A program made the position numbers and the translations under genes. From contig CM034130.1 in the NCBI GenBank assembly GCA_019914995.1, positions 9,672,001 to 9,736,000 on the forward strand: a stretch of DNA of 64,000 nt. The letters are read 5' to 3'. Below are positions 21,901 to 34,238 of this stretch, piece by piece (the first letter of the stretch is position 1; every line of letters starts with the position of its first letter). The DNA is from Acanthochlamys bracteata. Taxonomy: Eukaryota; Streptophyta; Magnoliopsida; Pandanales; Velloziaceae. Under the pieces are notes generated by a model that did not search any database, was not told where the DNA came from, and saw only the letters and a program-made list of their open reading frames with translations.

Positions 21901-22589
21901 TTCCTGCATTCTGATCCAGGTTTGCTATATTCTGGTTACTGATATCGGTATTTTCCATCGTGCACAAAGATCACACATTCTTTTGCTTGATTTTCTGCTA
22001 TTTAATTCAGTGTTTGGTAAATTTTAGAAATACATGGATTATAGATCTGGTGGCGATCTATAGGCTGTTTTACTTACGCTTCCGTTGGGTAGTGATTTGA
22101 CATTTCTCCAATATACATTTTTGTTGCAGATAGCATGACGTTAGTCATCTGCTCTTTTTTTTTAAATGTAACTTTTTGTTTAATTTTTTGAGTCATCTAG
22201 TTTACTAGTACTTAGTTTGACGTTAGTTTGTTAACGCATAGTTAACCTGCTCTTATCTGATCAATAAGACTTGCATGTTCAACCAAAATTTGAAGATACT
22301 CTTTGTAATTTATGTTCGTCTTCTGCGTCTTCTTGCATTCTCTTTTGTGAGTAAATCATATTGTTGTTTATCATCATCCGGCAGCATTCTCATAGATGTT
22401 TCGTGCATCCTGCAGCTTCATTTCTGTTGTCTACTAGAACATCTAGTTTGGATGAAGATGCTTCTGGCTGCTGTATAGTCCATACAGAGTTCTGATATCA
22501 AGAAAAGACAATTTGCAGTTATTCTCACAGAGAAGGTTGACTCCGAATTGTTTTTGCTTCATAAAACATTCTTGTGAATTGCGAAGGTG
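18947..22589. other. Spacer and 5' leader of the ankyrin/RCC1 gene
   Basis: AT-rich DNA with no credible ORF. An AT-rich MITE-like element lies at about 20690-20905, and a weaker relative at about 19905-20110. A (GTT)n microsatellite is at 21045-21063. The sequence from about 21160 looks like a 5' UTR, with a likely donor (tttcag|gtgagt) near 21239 and a long leader intron before 22590. Confidence 0.5.
20690..20905. mobile_element. AT-rich element with CCAAACGC end
   Basis: It has the same order of A/T blocks as the elements at 7465 and 8390 and the right end gcaatcccaaacgcatttg. The left end is unclear. Confidence 0.5.
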
Positions 22590-25500
22590 ATGGATCACTC
22601 TGCATCACCTTCAAAATCTGTGAAGCAGACACCTCCAAAAAGATTTTCAATAAGCTCAACAGAGAAAAATTTGTTGCTGACTTGCCAAGAAGGATGGTTA
22701 GCTGATCTTGATTCAGCCCTGTCAGCATTGAAGAAGAATGGTGGGGATATCAATGCAAGGAATGTATTTGGTCTCACTTCTCTTCACATTGCAACATGGA
22801 GGAATAATGTTCCCATGGTGAAGAGGTTACTTGCTGCTGGTGCTGATCCTGAAGCAAGGGTGAGCTCTTGTTCCCTCTGTTAATTGCTTATTGTTATCGC
22901 CATTGCTCTCCTTTCACTTGATGCTACGATCGTATAATAGCTGTACTGTTTCTTGTGTATACTCATTAGCTTTAGCTTTGCTGATAAAGAGGCTAGCTAA
23001 TAGTAGTAAAAATGAATAAATCTCAGCATTTTGTTGTTAGGATGGGGAATCAGGATGGACGAGCCTTCATAGGGCACTCCACTTTGGTCACCTTGCTGTG
23101 GCAAGTGTTCTTTTAGGTGCCGGTGCATCATTGGCAATGGAAGACTCTAAAAGGCGCACCCCTGTTGACCTTATATCTGGCCTTGTTCATCATGTTGTTG
23201 GAAATGGTGCTGAATCAGGTAATTCATCTTTCAAGTTTCTTTTAGCTTAATATAGCTGGAGGGAGTAGTATTTCTTTCTAGAGTGAAAAGAGTTTGTCGT
23301 TCCTGGGGACTGTTATTGGGATTGACCAAAAGTAATGTGCTTATGGCAGTTAATCTGACCACTTTTTCCTTGTTTTCTGTACTAAGTTGCAACTGAAGTC
23401 TTTAGCTGGGGAAGTGGCACAAATTATCAGCTGGGAACAGGAAATGCACACATACAGAAATTGCCTTGCGAGGTTGACTCTCTCCATGGCTCATCCGTTA
23501 GGATGGTTGCTGCTTCAAAGTTCCATAGTGCTGCAGTCAGCGCCAATGGAGAACTCTATACATGGGGTTTTGGAAGGGGAGGTCGCCTAGGGCATCCAGA
23601 ATTCGATATCCACAGGTATTCCATGTGTCGTATACTTGTGGCCATTTTCTTAATTGCCCAATGCAGTGAATTCTCTTAAATTGCTTCTAAGTAGTTGAAT
23701 GAATACATGATATTTGAAATTTCTTCCCATTAACTTCATTAAGTGGGACATCGTTGGGGTGCACTTGCATGATTTGGTTATTGAACATCAATGTCTTATC
23801 ATTTGAGTTTGGGCTGTGATGACTATAATGTCGATCTATTTTTACCAGCAACGTCTAAGAATGTTCATTGGCTGATGAGTATCAGAACCACTGTTTTCTT
23901 TTTGAAAAATGTTCGTATGCGATCCTCAGAACCAACATAGTCGACTCTCATATGTGTGTTTCAAGTGTCTCATAGTTGGGATTGTAACTTTGCAAGTTGT
24001 CTATATGCTGACAAGTGCCTCCATGAATTTTAGTAAGAAAGCAAGCATACTGCTCTTTTGACTAAGTAGTTCTAGATTTTCCGTCTCGCATCAAGGACTG
24101 GGGATATTGGTTTCTCATAGAAGGTTTTGTTGATTGTCATAGTAGTACCTAAAGAATGCCTTAGCAGCTATTGAGTCTTTTTCTTGGAACTTGTCACTTT
24201 GAACAAAGTCCTCTGTGGTCCCAGTATTAGATTTGTGAGATTACAATTTCTCGACTTTGTTATCCTGGACAGCTCTTGACGTAATAACAATGGTGAATGA
24301 CATTCTGACTTCTGATTGCCTGCAGTGGTCAAGCTGCTGTTATTACTCCCCAGTTGGTGATCTGTGGGTTGGGATCTCGCCGAGTCAAAGCTGTTGCAGC
24401 AGCTAAACATCATACTATTGTTGCAACTGACAGTGGCGAGGTGTTCACTTGGGGATCAAACAGAGGTTGGTATGGGGCAATTTAAGTATGAATGATTAAG
24501 CAGTTACAAATCAACACAAATCTATTATATAAGTTGGTTAGATTCTATGTTATTCGTTTGTACTATCTGCCCTACTAATGCTCCCTCCTAATCAGGTTAT
24601 CTTTTCTTGTTTGACATAGTCCGATGTTTCTTGGCCACAGACTTATAAGACCTTCAGTTCGTGTCTCCTTTTTTTGGCAGGTGTCAGATATTTGTTGCAT
24701 GGCTGTGTTCTTTGCTTTCTTTTTATGATCAGTTCCAATTTGAAATTTTTCCTCAGGTACTTGTCCTGATTGCTAAATATTGAAGGGTTTGCTTTCCATT
24801 GCTTGCAGAGGGTCAGCTTGGCTATGCTTCAGTAGATACTCAGCCCACTCCACGGCGTGTGAATTCTCTTAGAGCAAGGATAGTTGCAGTTGCGGCTGCA
24901 AATAAACACTCTGCTGCACTTACTGAGTCTGGTGAAGTTTTCACATGGGGATGCAATAAGGAAGGTCAACTTGGCTATGGTACTTCTAATTCTGCATCAA
25001 ACAACAATCCACGCCCAGTGGAGTGCTTGAAAGGAAAAGTTTTGAAGGCGGTTTCTGCAGCCAAAGACCATACGATTGTCTTAGGGGCTGATGGCGAGGT
25101 TAATATCACGAGAAAACTTTGCTTAGTTCAGTTATAGAATATATTTATTTCTGCGTGTAGTTGTTCAGAGATAAAAATTTGGACATAGGATAAGTGAATG
25201 TTCACTATGGACATAAAGTTCCTTCGAGTCACTGATTAGTGAATGATAACCTAAGACATGCAGGTGTTTACTTGGGGCCACCGATTTGTGAATCCAAGAC
25301 GTGTAGCTATATCTAGAGACACAAAGAAAGCTGGTAATCAGCAAGTCAGGTTTCACAGAACGGAGCGCCTTCACGTCATATCAATAGCAGCTGGCGTGAT
25401 TCACAGTTCAGCTCTTACTGATGATGGTGCTCTCTTTTACTGGGTTTCCTCCGATCCAGATTTGAGATGCCAACAGGTCTGATATTGTCAAAATAATCTA

Positions 25501-27965
25501 ACCTATTTGTAGGATGTAACTATGAATGCAAATTCACACGTCCTTTTTGTTCCCAAAATTCTCGTATCATACATCATTAAGTTAAAATTTCTCCCTTTGA
25601 GCTTTTCACGTTTTAATTCTTTGTTTTTCATTGCAGCTGTACTCGTTGAACGGAAAGAATGTCACTTGTATATCAGCTGGCAAATATTGGAGTGCTGCAG
25701 TTACAACAACAGGAGATGTTTACATGTGGGATGGCAAGAAACAAAAACATGAGACTCCTAATCCAACTCGACTCCATGGTGTTAAACGTGCCACTTCCGT
25801 CTCAATTGGTGAAACTCATTTGTTGATTACATGCACTTTGTATCAGCCTGATTGTTCCCTCAAGCCAGATGAGACACTTCAAAGCCTGGTGTCAAGGAAG
25901 CAGGAGGAATTAGACGAATTGGATGAAGATTTTATGTTCAATGATGTGGAAGAAAGTACAGGAACTCAAGACTCTCAAAATGATCATGTGCACAAGAAGT
26001 CTATCCCGAGCTTGAAAAGTCTCTCTGAGAGAGCTGCAATTGAGTTTCTGGTTGAACCGAGGAATGCTGTTCAGCTTCTAGAGATTGCAGATACTCTGGA
26101 GGCTGATGATCTTAGAAGGCATTGTGAGGTATCTCAAGGAAACGGCGTTACCATGGTTTATTACTTTTCATATATTTTAACAGATTGGCTATGCTTCTTT
26201 TCCAGTATTTCTTTATCACTATGATGCTTTCATTAGATTTGAAGCTGATGGTGTGATTTGCAGGAGGTGGCTATACTCAACCTGGACTACATTCTTACGG
26301 TAGTGACACCTGCTATTGTAGGTGCTTCACTTGAAGTTCTGGCTAAGCTTGAGAAAGCCTTGGATAGAAGGTCATCAGAGCTTTGGAGTTACCGCCGCTT
26401 TCCAACTCCAACAGCTACTTTTCCGGCTGTCATCCATAGTGAAGAGGAGGAAAATGACACTTGTCATTATAGGCTAAGAGAAAAGAAAGAAAACTCAGTA
26501 GTTGGAGTTTGCATGGAGCGAAGATCAGAGATTTTTCTTCAATCTGATCATAAAGCTGATGTAGATGCTGCTAAACAGGTGAGAGCTCTACGAAAGAAAT
26601 TACAGCAAATTGAGATCCTTGAAGCCAAGCAACAGCAAGGTGGCCACCTTGATGGCCAACAGTTCGCAAAACTTCAAAGTAGACCTTCGATTGAGGCTGC
26701 CCTTGTGGAACTTGGTGTCCATGTAAAGACAGAAACGGATTTCTTGCCTGAGCCTTCAAACTGTAAAGGGGACAGGAAGTTGGAAGTATCCAGGAAAGGT
26801 AGGAGAAAATCTAAGAAGAAAGTGAATGAGGAATATCTATCTGTTGATAGCACAACTGTTCTGGAAGGAAATTCAATCATTGGTTTTCCAGATGTGAAGG
26901 TCACAGAAGCTTCAAAAGAAAAGGTATGTAATCAAACTTTTTTGGTCATAATATCTCAAGAAATTAGCCTATAGCTCTTTCAACTTTGTGAAGCTGAAAT
27001 TTTTCAGAATTGTTTGGCTTCACAGTTCAAACTAAATTATATAATCTGAACTTGCTTCAGCAGTGATGCGTTTCTTTTCAGATATTCTGAAACTAAGATT
27101 TTTTCATGGCAGAACTTTGTGATTGTGGATAGTAACAATGCTGCTGAAAATATCCATGGTAACAAGAATTTTCAGGTAAACTCAATCAAGAAGAAGTCTA
27201 GGAAAGGAGGCTTGTCATTGTTCTTGAGTGGTGCTCTAGATGAGAACCCAAGCACGCCTCAGCCACCACCGCCACCACCTCCACCTATGATATCCAAAAG
27301 TCAGGGACCTGCATGGGGCTGTCCCAATAAGATAAGCAGTGGAGTCATTTCTCTTCGCGATATTCAGTACGAGCAGAGCAAGCCAAAGAATCCGTTTACT
27401 GCCAAGCCAAGTAATGCATCTTTAGATTCTATCCAAGCTACTAGAAACAAACAAATCCCATTAAGGTTAAATCTTCCAGGACCAGCTTCAAGCCCTATTT
27501 CTGTTGTATCAGCATTGGTGCTTGGGGTACCTGAAGGAGAGAAGAATACTCCTCCTTGGTCGTCACCAGGAAACTCTCCAAATCTTGTTCGCCCTCACTG
27601 AGAGATATCCAGTTCCAGCAGGTATAACAAGCATGTATTCTAGGGAAAAATAACTCCCTGTGATGTTAACCACTATAATATTATCACAGGCGACTAACGT
27701 TTAGCAATTCATATGCATATGACAGGAGAAGAAATATCTGAGCATATCTAACAGCAGCCCTAAGATCAGGACATCAGGCTTCACCATTTCCTGTAACTAC
27801 TCACCATCTGAACCCTGTGGAATAAAAGAAACCGTTCCTAACTGCTGGTACAAACCTGAAATGGAGACCCCTTCATCCATCCGTTCAATCCAGATTGAGG
27901 AGCGGGCAATCAAAGACCTCAAGCGGTTCTACACTAACGTAAAGCTGGTAAAATCCCAGCCATGA
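22590..27965 (+). CDS. Ankyrin-repeat/RCC1-repeat protein (IBtk-like), probably frameshifted near the 3' end
   Basis: Exons are 22590-22859, 23041-23218, 23387-23615, 24326-24465, 24809-25098, 25264-25476, 25637-26128, 26264-26923, 27113-27621 and 27726-27965. Ankyrin repeats (FGLTSLHIATWRNNVPMVKR, GWTSLHRALHFGHLAVASVL) occupy residues 50-130. RCC1 blades follow (ELYTWGFGRGGRLGHPE, EVFTWGCNKEGQLGYGT, VFTWGHRFVNPRR) to about 500, then a BACK-like helical region and a Pro-rich tail. Plant relatives are about 1,070-1,080 aa; their function is poorly known, and the animal IBtk relative is a Cullin-3 adaptor. Here the frame meets a TGA at 27599-27601, giving 986 aa. Yet the following sequence, shifted by one base, encodes SLRDIQFQQ and an intact last exon (SSIRSIQIEERAIKDLKRFY). 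A one-base deletion near 27585-27595 explains this. Confidence 0.9.
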
Positions 27966-28984
27966 AGTGTAGATAGGTTCTTTTTTGTAGATAAAAGCTG
28001 TACAGGCATTCTAGTGTTAGTTATTCGATCGGCATTGATTTGCCTTGTAAATAAAATCGGCTCTTAGTCATTTCATTTACGCATGCGGCAGCATCGTTGT
28101 AAATTAGATAGATTCTCAAGGGAAGAGCTAAGCTGTATAGATAACAGAATGTCTCTTGTATATCAGGAATTGTTGTCAAATGACTTCATTGCTTGCTGAT
28201 GTTTTTTCTTGGTTAAAATAGAAGCCTTCAACTATATGTTTCTTATTTTCCTCTTGTGTTTTTTAAGAGTGTAGAGGTCAGCTTGCTGCCTGCGCTAACT
28301 AATTCTGCTTCTTCATCCTCAGGAAAAATCTCTACATTCTCTATGTTGTTAATTTCTATGATCAGTTTAGTTTATGGATGATTCTTTGCAAGGTGAAAAA
28401 AAAGTTCACATTTTTGCTTTGCTGAAAGAAGAAATGGGTTTGGGTTAAGGATTTTAGCTGCAGGTAGATTTAGCTGGTAATCAGATATGCAGCTCTTGGC
28501 AACGAAAAAAAAGAAGGCCAGCTAGGAGAGTCCCTCTGCTAACAATGTAAGGCACTGGGAATTTTGATCAAATAATATATAGACTATTCATTTTAGATCT
28601 GAAACACAAATATTTTTGAAAAATTAACAAAAAGTTTTGAAGTGGAATTTCTCTGCTGCAACTTTTCTGGTGAAGTCCCTTTCATTGAGCCAAACTGTGG
28701 CCATGATCAAGAAGCACTTTTGCGTAAATCAATCCGCTTCTTGCGTGCTTCTCATGTTTTTCCCGAGCTCCAAATTCATCATTCTCAATCATATCTTAAG
28801 TCGAGATAAGGGAGCTTTATGCTTTATTCATATAGATTTGGACCCATACATTTTGGTGTACTATTAACATATTTGAAAGGATCAACTGGCAGGTCGCCTT
28901 TTTTTCCTAACAATAATTTCTTGAAAGCTAGATGCATACATTCTTTATAGCTATCTATGCATACTCTAATAATTCAGAAAGGGT
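27966..28984. other. 3' UTR and spacer before the GH3 cluster
   Basis: The 3' UTR of the ankyrin/RCC1 gene is followed by AT-rich DNA with no recognisable gene. An open frame at 28637-28867 has no family resemblance and no splice context. Confidence 0.5.
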
Positions 28985-29993
28985 TGCCTTATCTACTCGT
29001 CTTGGAATTCCAATTATTATGGAGTTGATGCTGTTCATGGGACACCTAGCAAGTGTAGATAATGGCAGGGATTGAATCTTGGTTATTCAATTGTGCACAT
29101 GTGATGATTCCGAATAACTCCAATGAATTCATCACTGATCTCACTGCCCCCTTGTCGACGCAGGTTTCATACCAATGAGCAGAATCAATGATGCTATGTG
29201 AGTCAAGTTCATGATGGGACTATTTGATAAGCCATATGGTGATCCTTGCTTTATTGACGAGCTTGGAAAGCAGGTTAGCCATTAACGCAATCTCCAAAGT
29301 TTATCAGAAACATGTTTGTCCATCTTTAAACATGTATCCTAACGCAAACAAAATCCTTGCTGATAACTTTTAGGCAATAAATGCAGAAGGTGGACGATAA
29401 CATGGCAAGGACTAATGGTGAGTTCTTTAGTCAATTTATCTTAATTTCTATGCTTTTATTGCGTTGAATAGAATGCAAATAATCCTGGATTTTTTCACAT
29501 TGTTCATAACAGGTAGTACAATTTTCGATGCTATCAAGTCAGTCATACCCTTCAGTGGAACTCGTCTATTCAGAAAAACCTTACGCAGATTTCATCAAGA
29601 AAAGTGGGGATTCCTATACAATAACGGCTGTAGGTGAACCACCTAACCTAATGCAGAGACGTTTGGCGACGGCATGAACCTAATTATACCTGAGCCAGGA
29701 ACAAGCACAATCAAGAATGGCTGCAGCAGCATCAAGTGTTTAGCGATCGTGATATCTGGTCAACCTGTTGTGATCCACCCTTACATTGAAGTGATTGATG
29801 CATTTGTTGCCGCATCGCTTCCAGCAGAAGGCCAAGGTGTTGCTGATGTGCTCTTTGGGGACTATGAATTTGCTGGCAAGTTGTCCAGGACATGGTTCAA
29901 GTCTGTAGAATAGTTGCCTATGAATGTTGGTGACCTGCATTACGATCCTTCGTTTCCGTTCGAATTTGGACTCACAACTAAACCTACAAACTA
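28985..29993 (+). pseudogene. GH3 beta-glucosidase pseudogene
   Basis: Pieces of a GH3 exohydrolase gene appear in order but broken. At 28988-29040 the sequence of [17 protein letters not shown] carries a one-base deletion. At 29164-29275 FIPMSRINDAM is followed by an in-frame TGA, then VKFMMGLFDKPYGD. At 29375-29400 part of the QCGGWTITWQG motif remains. At 29518-29993 a C-terminal domain ([31 protein letters not shown]) ends with a stop in place of Gln in SVDQLP (29911-29913). The signal peptide exon, the nucleophile exon and others are missing. It lies in the same orientation as two complete paralogues downstream. Confidence 0.9.
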
Positions 29994-30655
29994 GAAGAAC
30001 TAAAGAAATATTATTATGTAATTTTGAGTCCTTGATTTGTAGCATATAACATTGAGGAACGAAAACACATGTATCGTGTTCAACTTTCTGAGAAATGAAA
30101 TGAAGTGATATTTTAATTCACTTCCAGGATGATCTGCTGAGGTGTATGTCATTTGCAGGAAGTATTAGACCAGAAAATGCCAACTACAATGGAGAAGTAA
30201 TGCTCATTGATGATTACTGATCAGGTAACACGCATTCATAACTCAATTCTTTGTCTTTAATTTGCTCCTTATGTACCTTTATCAAACTTGGTTTAGTCTG
30301 AAAGTTGCTGGAAGGTAAGCAGCCTCATCTATTAGATGCATTTTCTGGCACTTAACGTAAATGCCACATTCTTGAATGGAATGACCACAAGGACATGCAC
30401 TTTCTTTTTAAAAATAGTGAACTCTCTATGGGTTTCACATTACTCACATTCCCTTAATCTGATTGGTGGCGAGTGGTACATGTTTAGAAGAGTATTAGAG
30501 ATTTTCATCATATTGTTTCCTAGTTTAAGGAGCAAATCTTTCCTAATTAGAACAGTGAAAATTTTCTTTTTATTTGATCTTTTAGACCTGAGTTAGTTTT
30601 CTTCAAATTCTTCTCATTCAGTGGTGTTAGGATCTGAGACAGTTCAAGCACACAA
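29994..30655. other. Spacer upstream of GH3 copy 1
   Basis: AT-rich DNA with the probable 5' leader of the next gene in about 30560-30655. No other feature is seen. Confidence 0.5.
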
Positions 30656-33264
30656 ATGAAGATCAAGAATAGTGTGAGGTTTTTAGTTTCTCTCTTATTC
30701 ATCTGCTGTTCGATAGCAGCTGGAGAAGCGAGTTACCAGAAGTACAAAGATCCTAAGCAACCGCTGAATGTTCGCATAAATGACTTGCTGAGCCAGATGA
30801 CGCTTGCTGAAAAGATTGGTCAGATGACACAGATAGAAAGGGAAGTTGCAACACCAGATGCCATCCAAAGCAACTTCATAGGTAAAAGCTTTCATTCTTG
30901 TTCTTAAGTAAAAACTTACAATGAAATTGTCGGCATTACTATGACTGTGCTTTGCAGGTAGTGTTCTAAGCGGTGCAGGGAGTGCGCCTTCTAATCGTGC
31001 TTCTCCTAAGGCTTGGGTTAATATGGTGAACGGGATGCAGAAAGCTGCACTATCTACTCGTCTTGGGATTCCAATAATCTATGGAACTGATGCTGTTCAC
31101 GGTCATACCAATGCTTATGGAGCTACCATATTTCCGCATAACATTGGCCTTGGTGCTGCTAGGCAAGTTTAATCATATCAACTATTTCTTGCTCGATAGG
31201 ACTGATAATTTTGCTTTTACTTAGTAAATTCTCGGAACACATTTCTGATAAACAGGGATCCAATGCTCGTGAAGAGGATTGGTGCTGCAACTGCACTTGA
31301 AGTTAGAGCAACAGGCATACCATATGTCTTTTCTCCATGTCTTGCAGTAACTTCAAACAACTGAGACTAATTGCTTTCAAGATTCAACTCATGATACAGA
31401 AGTTTTAATATATAGATGTATTGCGCATGATTGCTGAAAGCAAATGTATTCTGTCCTTCTTGTTTAGGTTTGCAGAGATCCAAGATGGGGCCGCTGCTAT
31501 GAAAGCTATAGTGAAGATACCAAGATTGTTCAAGAAATGACAGATGTTATTTCTGGATTGCAAGGAGATCTACCCTCAAATTCGCAGAAAGGCGTCCCTT
31601 TTATTTCGGGAAAGTATAAATCCTCACCTACATACGAACTCAAATTTCTTCACTATGATAATATTCATTCACATTAAACATATACTGCAGGAGAAACGTT
31701 GCTGCTTGTGCTCAATGTTATGTTGGAGAAGGTGGTACACAAAATGGGATCGACAAAAGCAACGAAATCATTAGTATGCATGGTTTACTGAGAATCCATA
31801 TGCCTCCATACTACAACGCGATCAGCAAAGGTGTATCTACAATCATGGTGTCCTATAACAGTGTTAACGGAGTGAAAATGCATGCAAATCACTATCTTGT
31901 GACCGATTTTCTCAAGAACAAGTTGCACTTCAAAGTACGTAGATTTCAATGAGTTTGCCTGTAATCTATACGCTGAAGATGGTTCTGAATTGTTTCTGAC
32001 AAATTTTACAGGGCTTTGTCATCTCTGCTTGGCTAGGCCTCGATAGGATCACCTCGCCTCCTCATGCTAATTATACGTACTCAGTGCAAGCTTCGATAAA
32101 TGCAGGCATTGACATGGTATATAAAAAACTTACAAAGCTGATGAGTTAAATTAGCGAGTTTGCTCTTTTTAATCATGAAATCGAAGAGTGAAGCATGTTA
32201 CTACTATGGTGCTACGTAGGTGATGGTTCCATACAACTACACAGAGTTCATGGATGTTCTCAGCCACCTTGTCAAGAACAAGTTCATACCAATGAGCAGA
32301 ACCGATGATGCAGTGAGAAGAATTCTCCAGGTGAAGTTCAAGATGGGACTCTTTGAAGAACCTTATGCTGATGATAGCTTATCCGATGAACTTGGAAAGC
32401 AGGTTATCAGAAAACTACTTCAATCAGAAATCATAACAAACTAAACAATGTATGGAATCTTGCAAATTACGAAAATCTTTACATGTCCAATGGCCAGGAG
32501 CATAGGGAGCTCGCTAGAGAGGCAGTAAGGAAATCACTCGTGCTCCTAAAAAATGGCAAGTCTAGTGAAGCACCATTGCTGCCACTCCCTAAGAAGGCGA
32601 AGAAAATCCTTGTTGCAGGGAGCCATGCTGATAACTTAGGTTATCAGTGCGGAGGTTGGACAATATCTTGGCAAGGACTCAGTGGCAACAACTTGACTAA
32701 AGGTATCGAACTTGACAACTATTTGTTAAGTTGGATTGACTAAGGAAACCCATGATCTTGAAGAATGTTTCACTTTCAGGTACTACAATCCTTGAAGCAA
32801 TAAAGGACACCGTTGATCCTAAAACCAAGGTCATCTTTTCAGAAAATCCTAATGCACATTTTATCAGGCAAAACGGGTTTTCATATGCAGTGGTAGCCGT
32901 AGGAGAATTGCCTTATGCAGAGATGTTTGGTGACAGCATGAACTTAACAATTCCTGAACGAGGACTTGGCACAATCAAGAATGTCTGCAACAATACTAAA
33001 TGCGTAGTGATCATAATCTCAGGCAGGCCATTAGTGATTGAACCGTTCATCGGTACAATGGACGCAATTGTTGCAGCATGGCTTCCAGGAACAGAAGGCC
33101 AAGGCGTTGCTGACGTGCTGTTTGGTGACTATGGATTCACTGGCAAGTTGCCAAGGACATGGTTCAAGTCAGTGGATCAGTTGCCTATGAACGTTGGTGA
33201 TAAACACTATGATCCTTTGTTTCCTTTCGGATTCGGGCTCACTACAGAACGTAGAAAGAAATAA
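30656..33264 (+). CDS. GH3 beta-D-glucan exohydrolase-like protein lacking the catalytic nucleophile
   Basis: Exons are 30656-30881, 30958-31162, 31256-31346, 31468-31613, 31691-31934, 32012-32116, 32220-32402, 32498-32702 and 32780-33264, giving 1890 nt (629 aa), a normal family length. An N-terminal signal peptide ([17 protein letters not shown]) suggests an apoplastic protein. Family members remove glucose from cell-wall beta-glucans. Kept: [34 protein letters not shown] and the acid/base region AVGELPYAE (Glu about 511). Changed: the nucleophile motif ISDW reads ISAW (Ala about 310), and the AKHFVGDGG motif reads AQCYVGEGG (Gln 231, Cys 232). In barley ExoI the matching residues are nucleophile Asp285 and substrate contacts Lys206 and His207. 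Frame and splice sites are intact, so it may be a pseudoenzyme. Intron 2 uses a GC donor at 31163. Confidence 0.92.
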
Positions 33265-34238
33265 AATATGTGAAGACTTGTTTCCTATATTTAGAGATCG
33301 AACTTTAAGTTTTTAATAAATAAGAATCAGAGAACTTCAACAATTTTGAGTTTTTCCCTTGGTTTTTTTCCTTCCTCTTTTGTTGTTAAATTAATTAGAT
33401 GCAACTTATAACCCGAACAGGCCCGACCTGTAATGGTCGGGTGCGCTCGTCCCAAAACTAGTTTTTAACTTCGGGGTTCGATTTTGGTTTTTTTTTTTGA
33501 AAAATCTTTCCCGAATTGATCTTGAAAGTTTGAAGGTTTTTGGTTTGTGAATTTTCGGATAATGTTTGACTTTTCCAGAGATTTGAAAGAAACAAAATTG
33601 GAGAAACGTTTTGCTGACCAACACAATCTTACCTACTTTTTTATTTGTATGAATTTTATTTTCTTACTTGTTTTGGTGTTCGTGTTTGAATTTTCCAGAA
33701 TTTCTCAAAGTTTTTGTATAGTCTGATGATCCTTAAAATTTTTCCCAAACAATTCGGGTGACTACTGCAGAAGAAGAAGAAGAAGAAGAAGAAATGACTA
33801 AGCAATGACTCCCTGATCTTATCTAGGTATCCAGTTTTGCAACTTCTACTACGGTTCACGTTTTCCTGGTGTTATTTTCTTTACATTTTCACGTATTTGC
33901 GTTATTTTTCTGAAATTTAGTATTGCAATGATGTTGATTGGTTGCTTGCCTTATTGCAAATCACCATGTTCATTCAAACATGGTTACCCTTATCCCTAAG
34001 CAATTCCAACCAAAAATTTTCCCCCTTCCTTCTTGTATATATAAATCGTTTTTCACTTTTTCAGATGGATCATGAGAAGTTCTGCACGATTCTACAGGTA
34101 AATGTAGAATGTAGATGTTTACATTGTTCTATGTTATTGCTTGTAAATGATGCCTAGTACTTGCACGGTAATTGTGAGTAATAATTATTTCTTCTAGCAG
34201 TTGTTCTCAGTTCTGCACGACAGACTACTTCATTGGAG
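33265..34238. other. Spacer and 5' leader of GH3 copy 2
   Basis: It contains a perfect short hairpin at 33422-33441 (CCCGACC...GGTCGGG), a (GAA)n microsatellite at 33771-33794, and a stretch at about 33860-33960 that resembles DNA downstream of copy 2 (about 38010-38110). A possible non-coding leader exon lies at 34065-34098, flanked by tcag and gtaaat. Confidence 0.5.

Noticed and set aside
33406..33859. Two minus-strand ORFs between the GH3 copies
   Set aside because: They are low complexity (poly-Phe from a GAA microsatellite, Lys/Asn-rich) with no family likeness.
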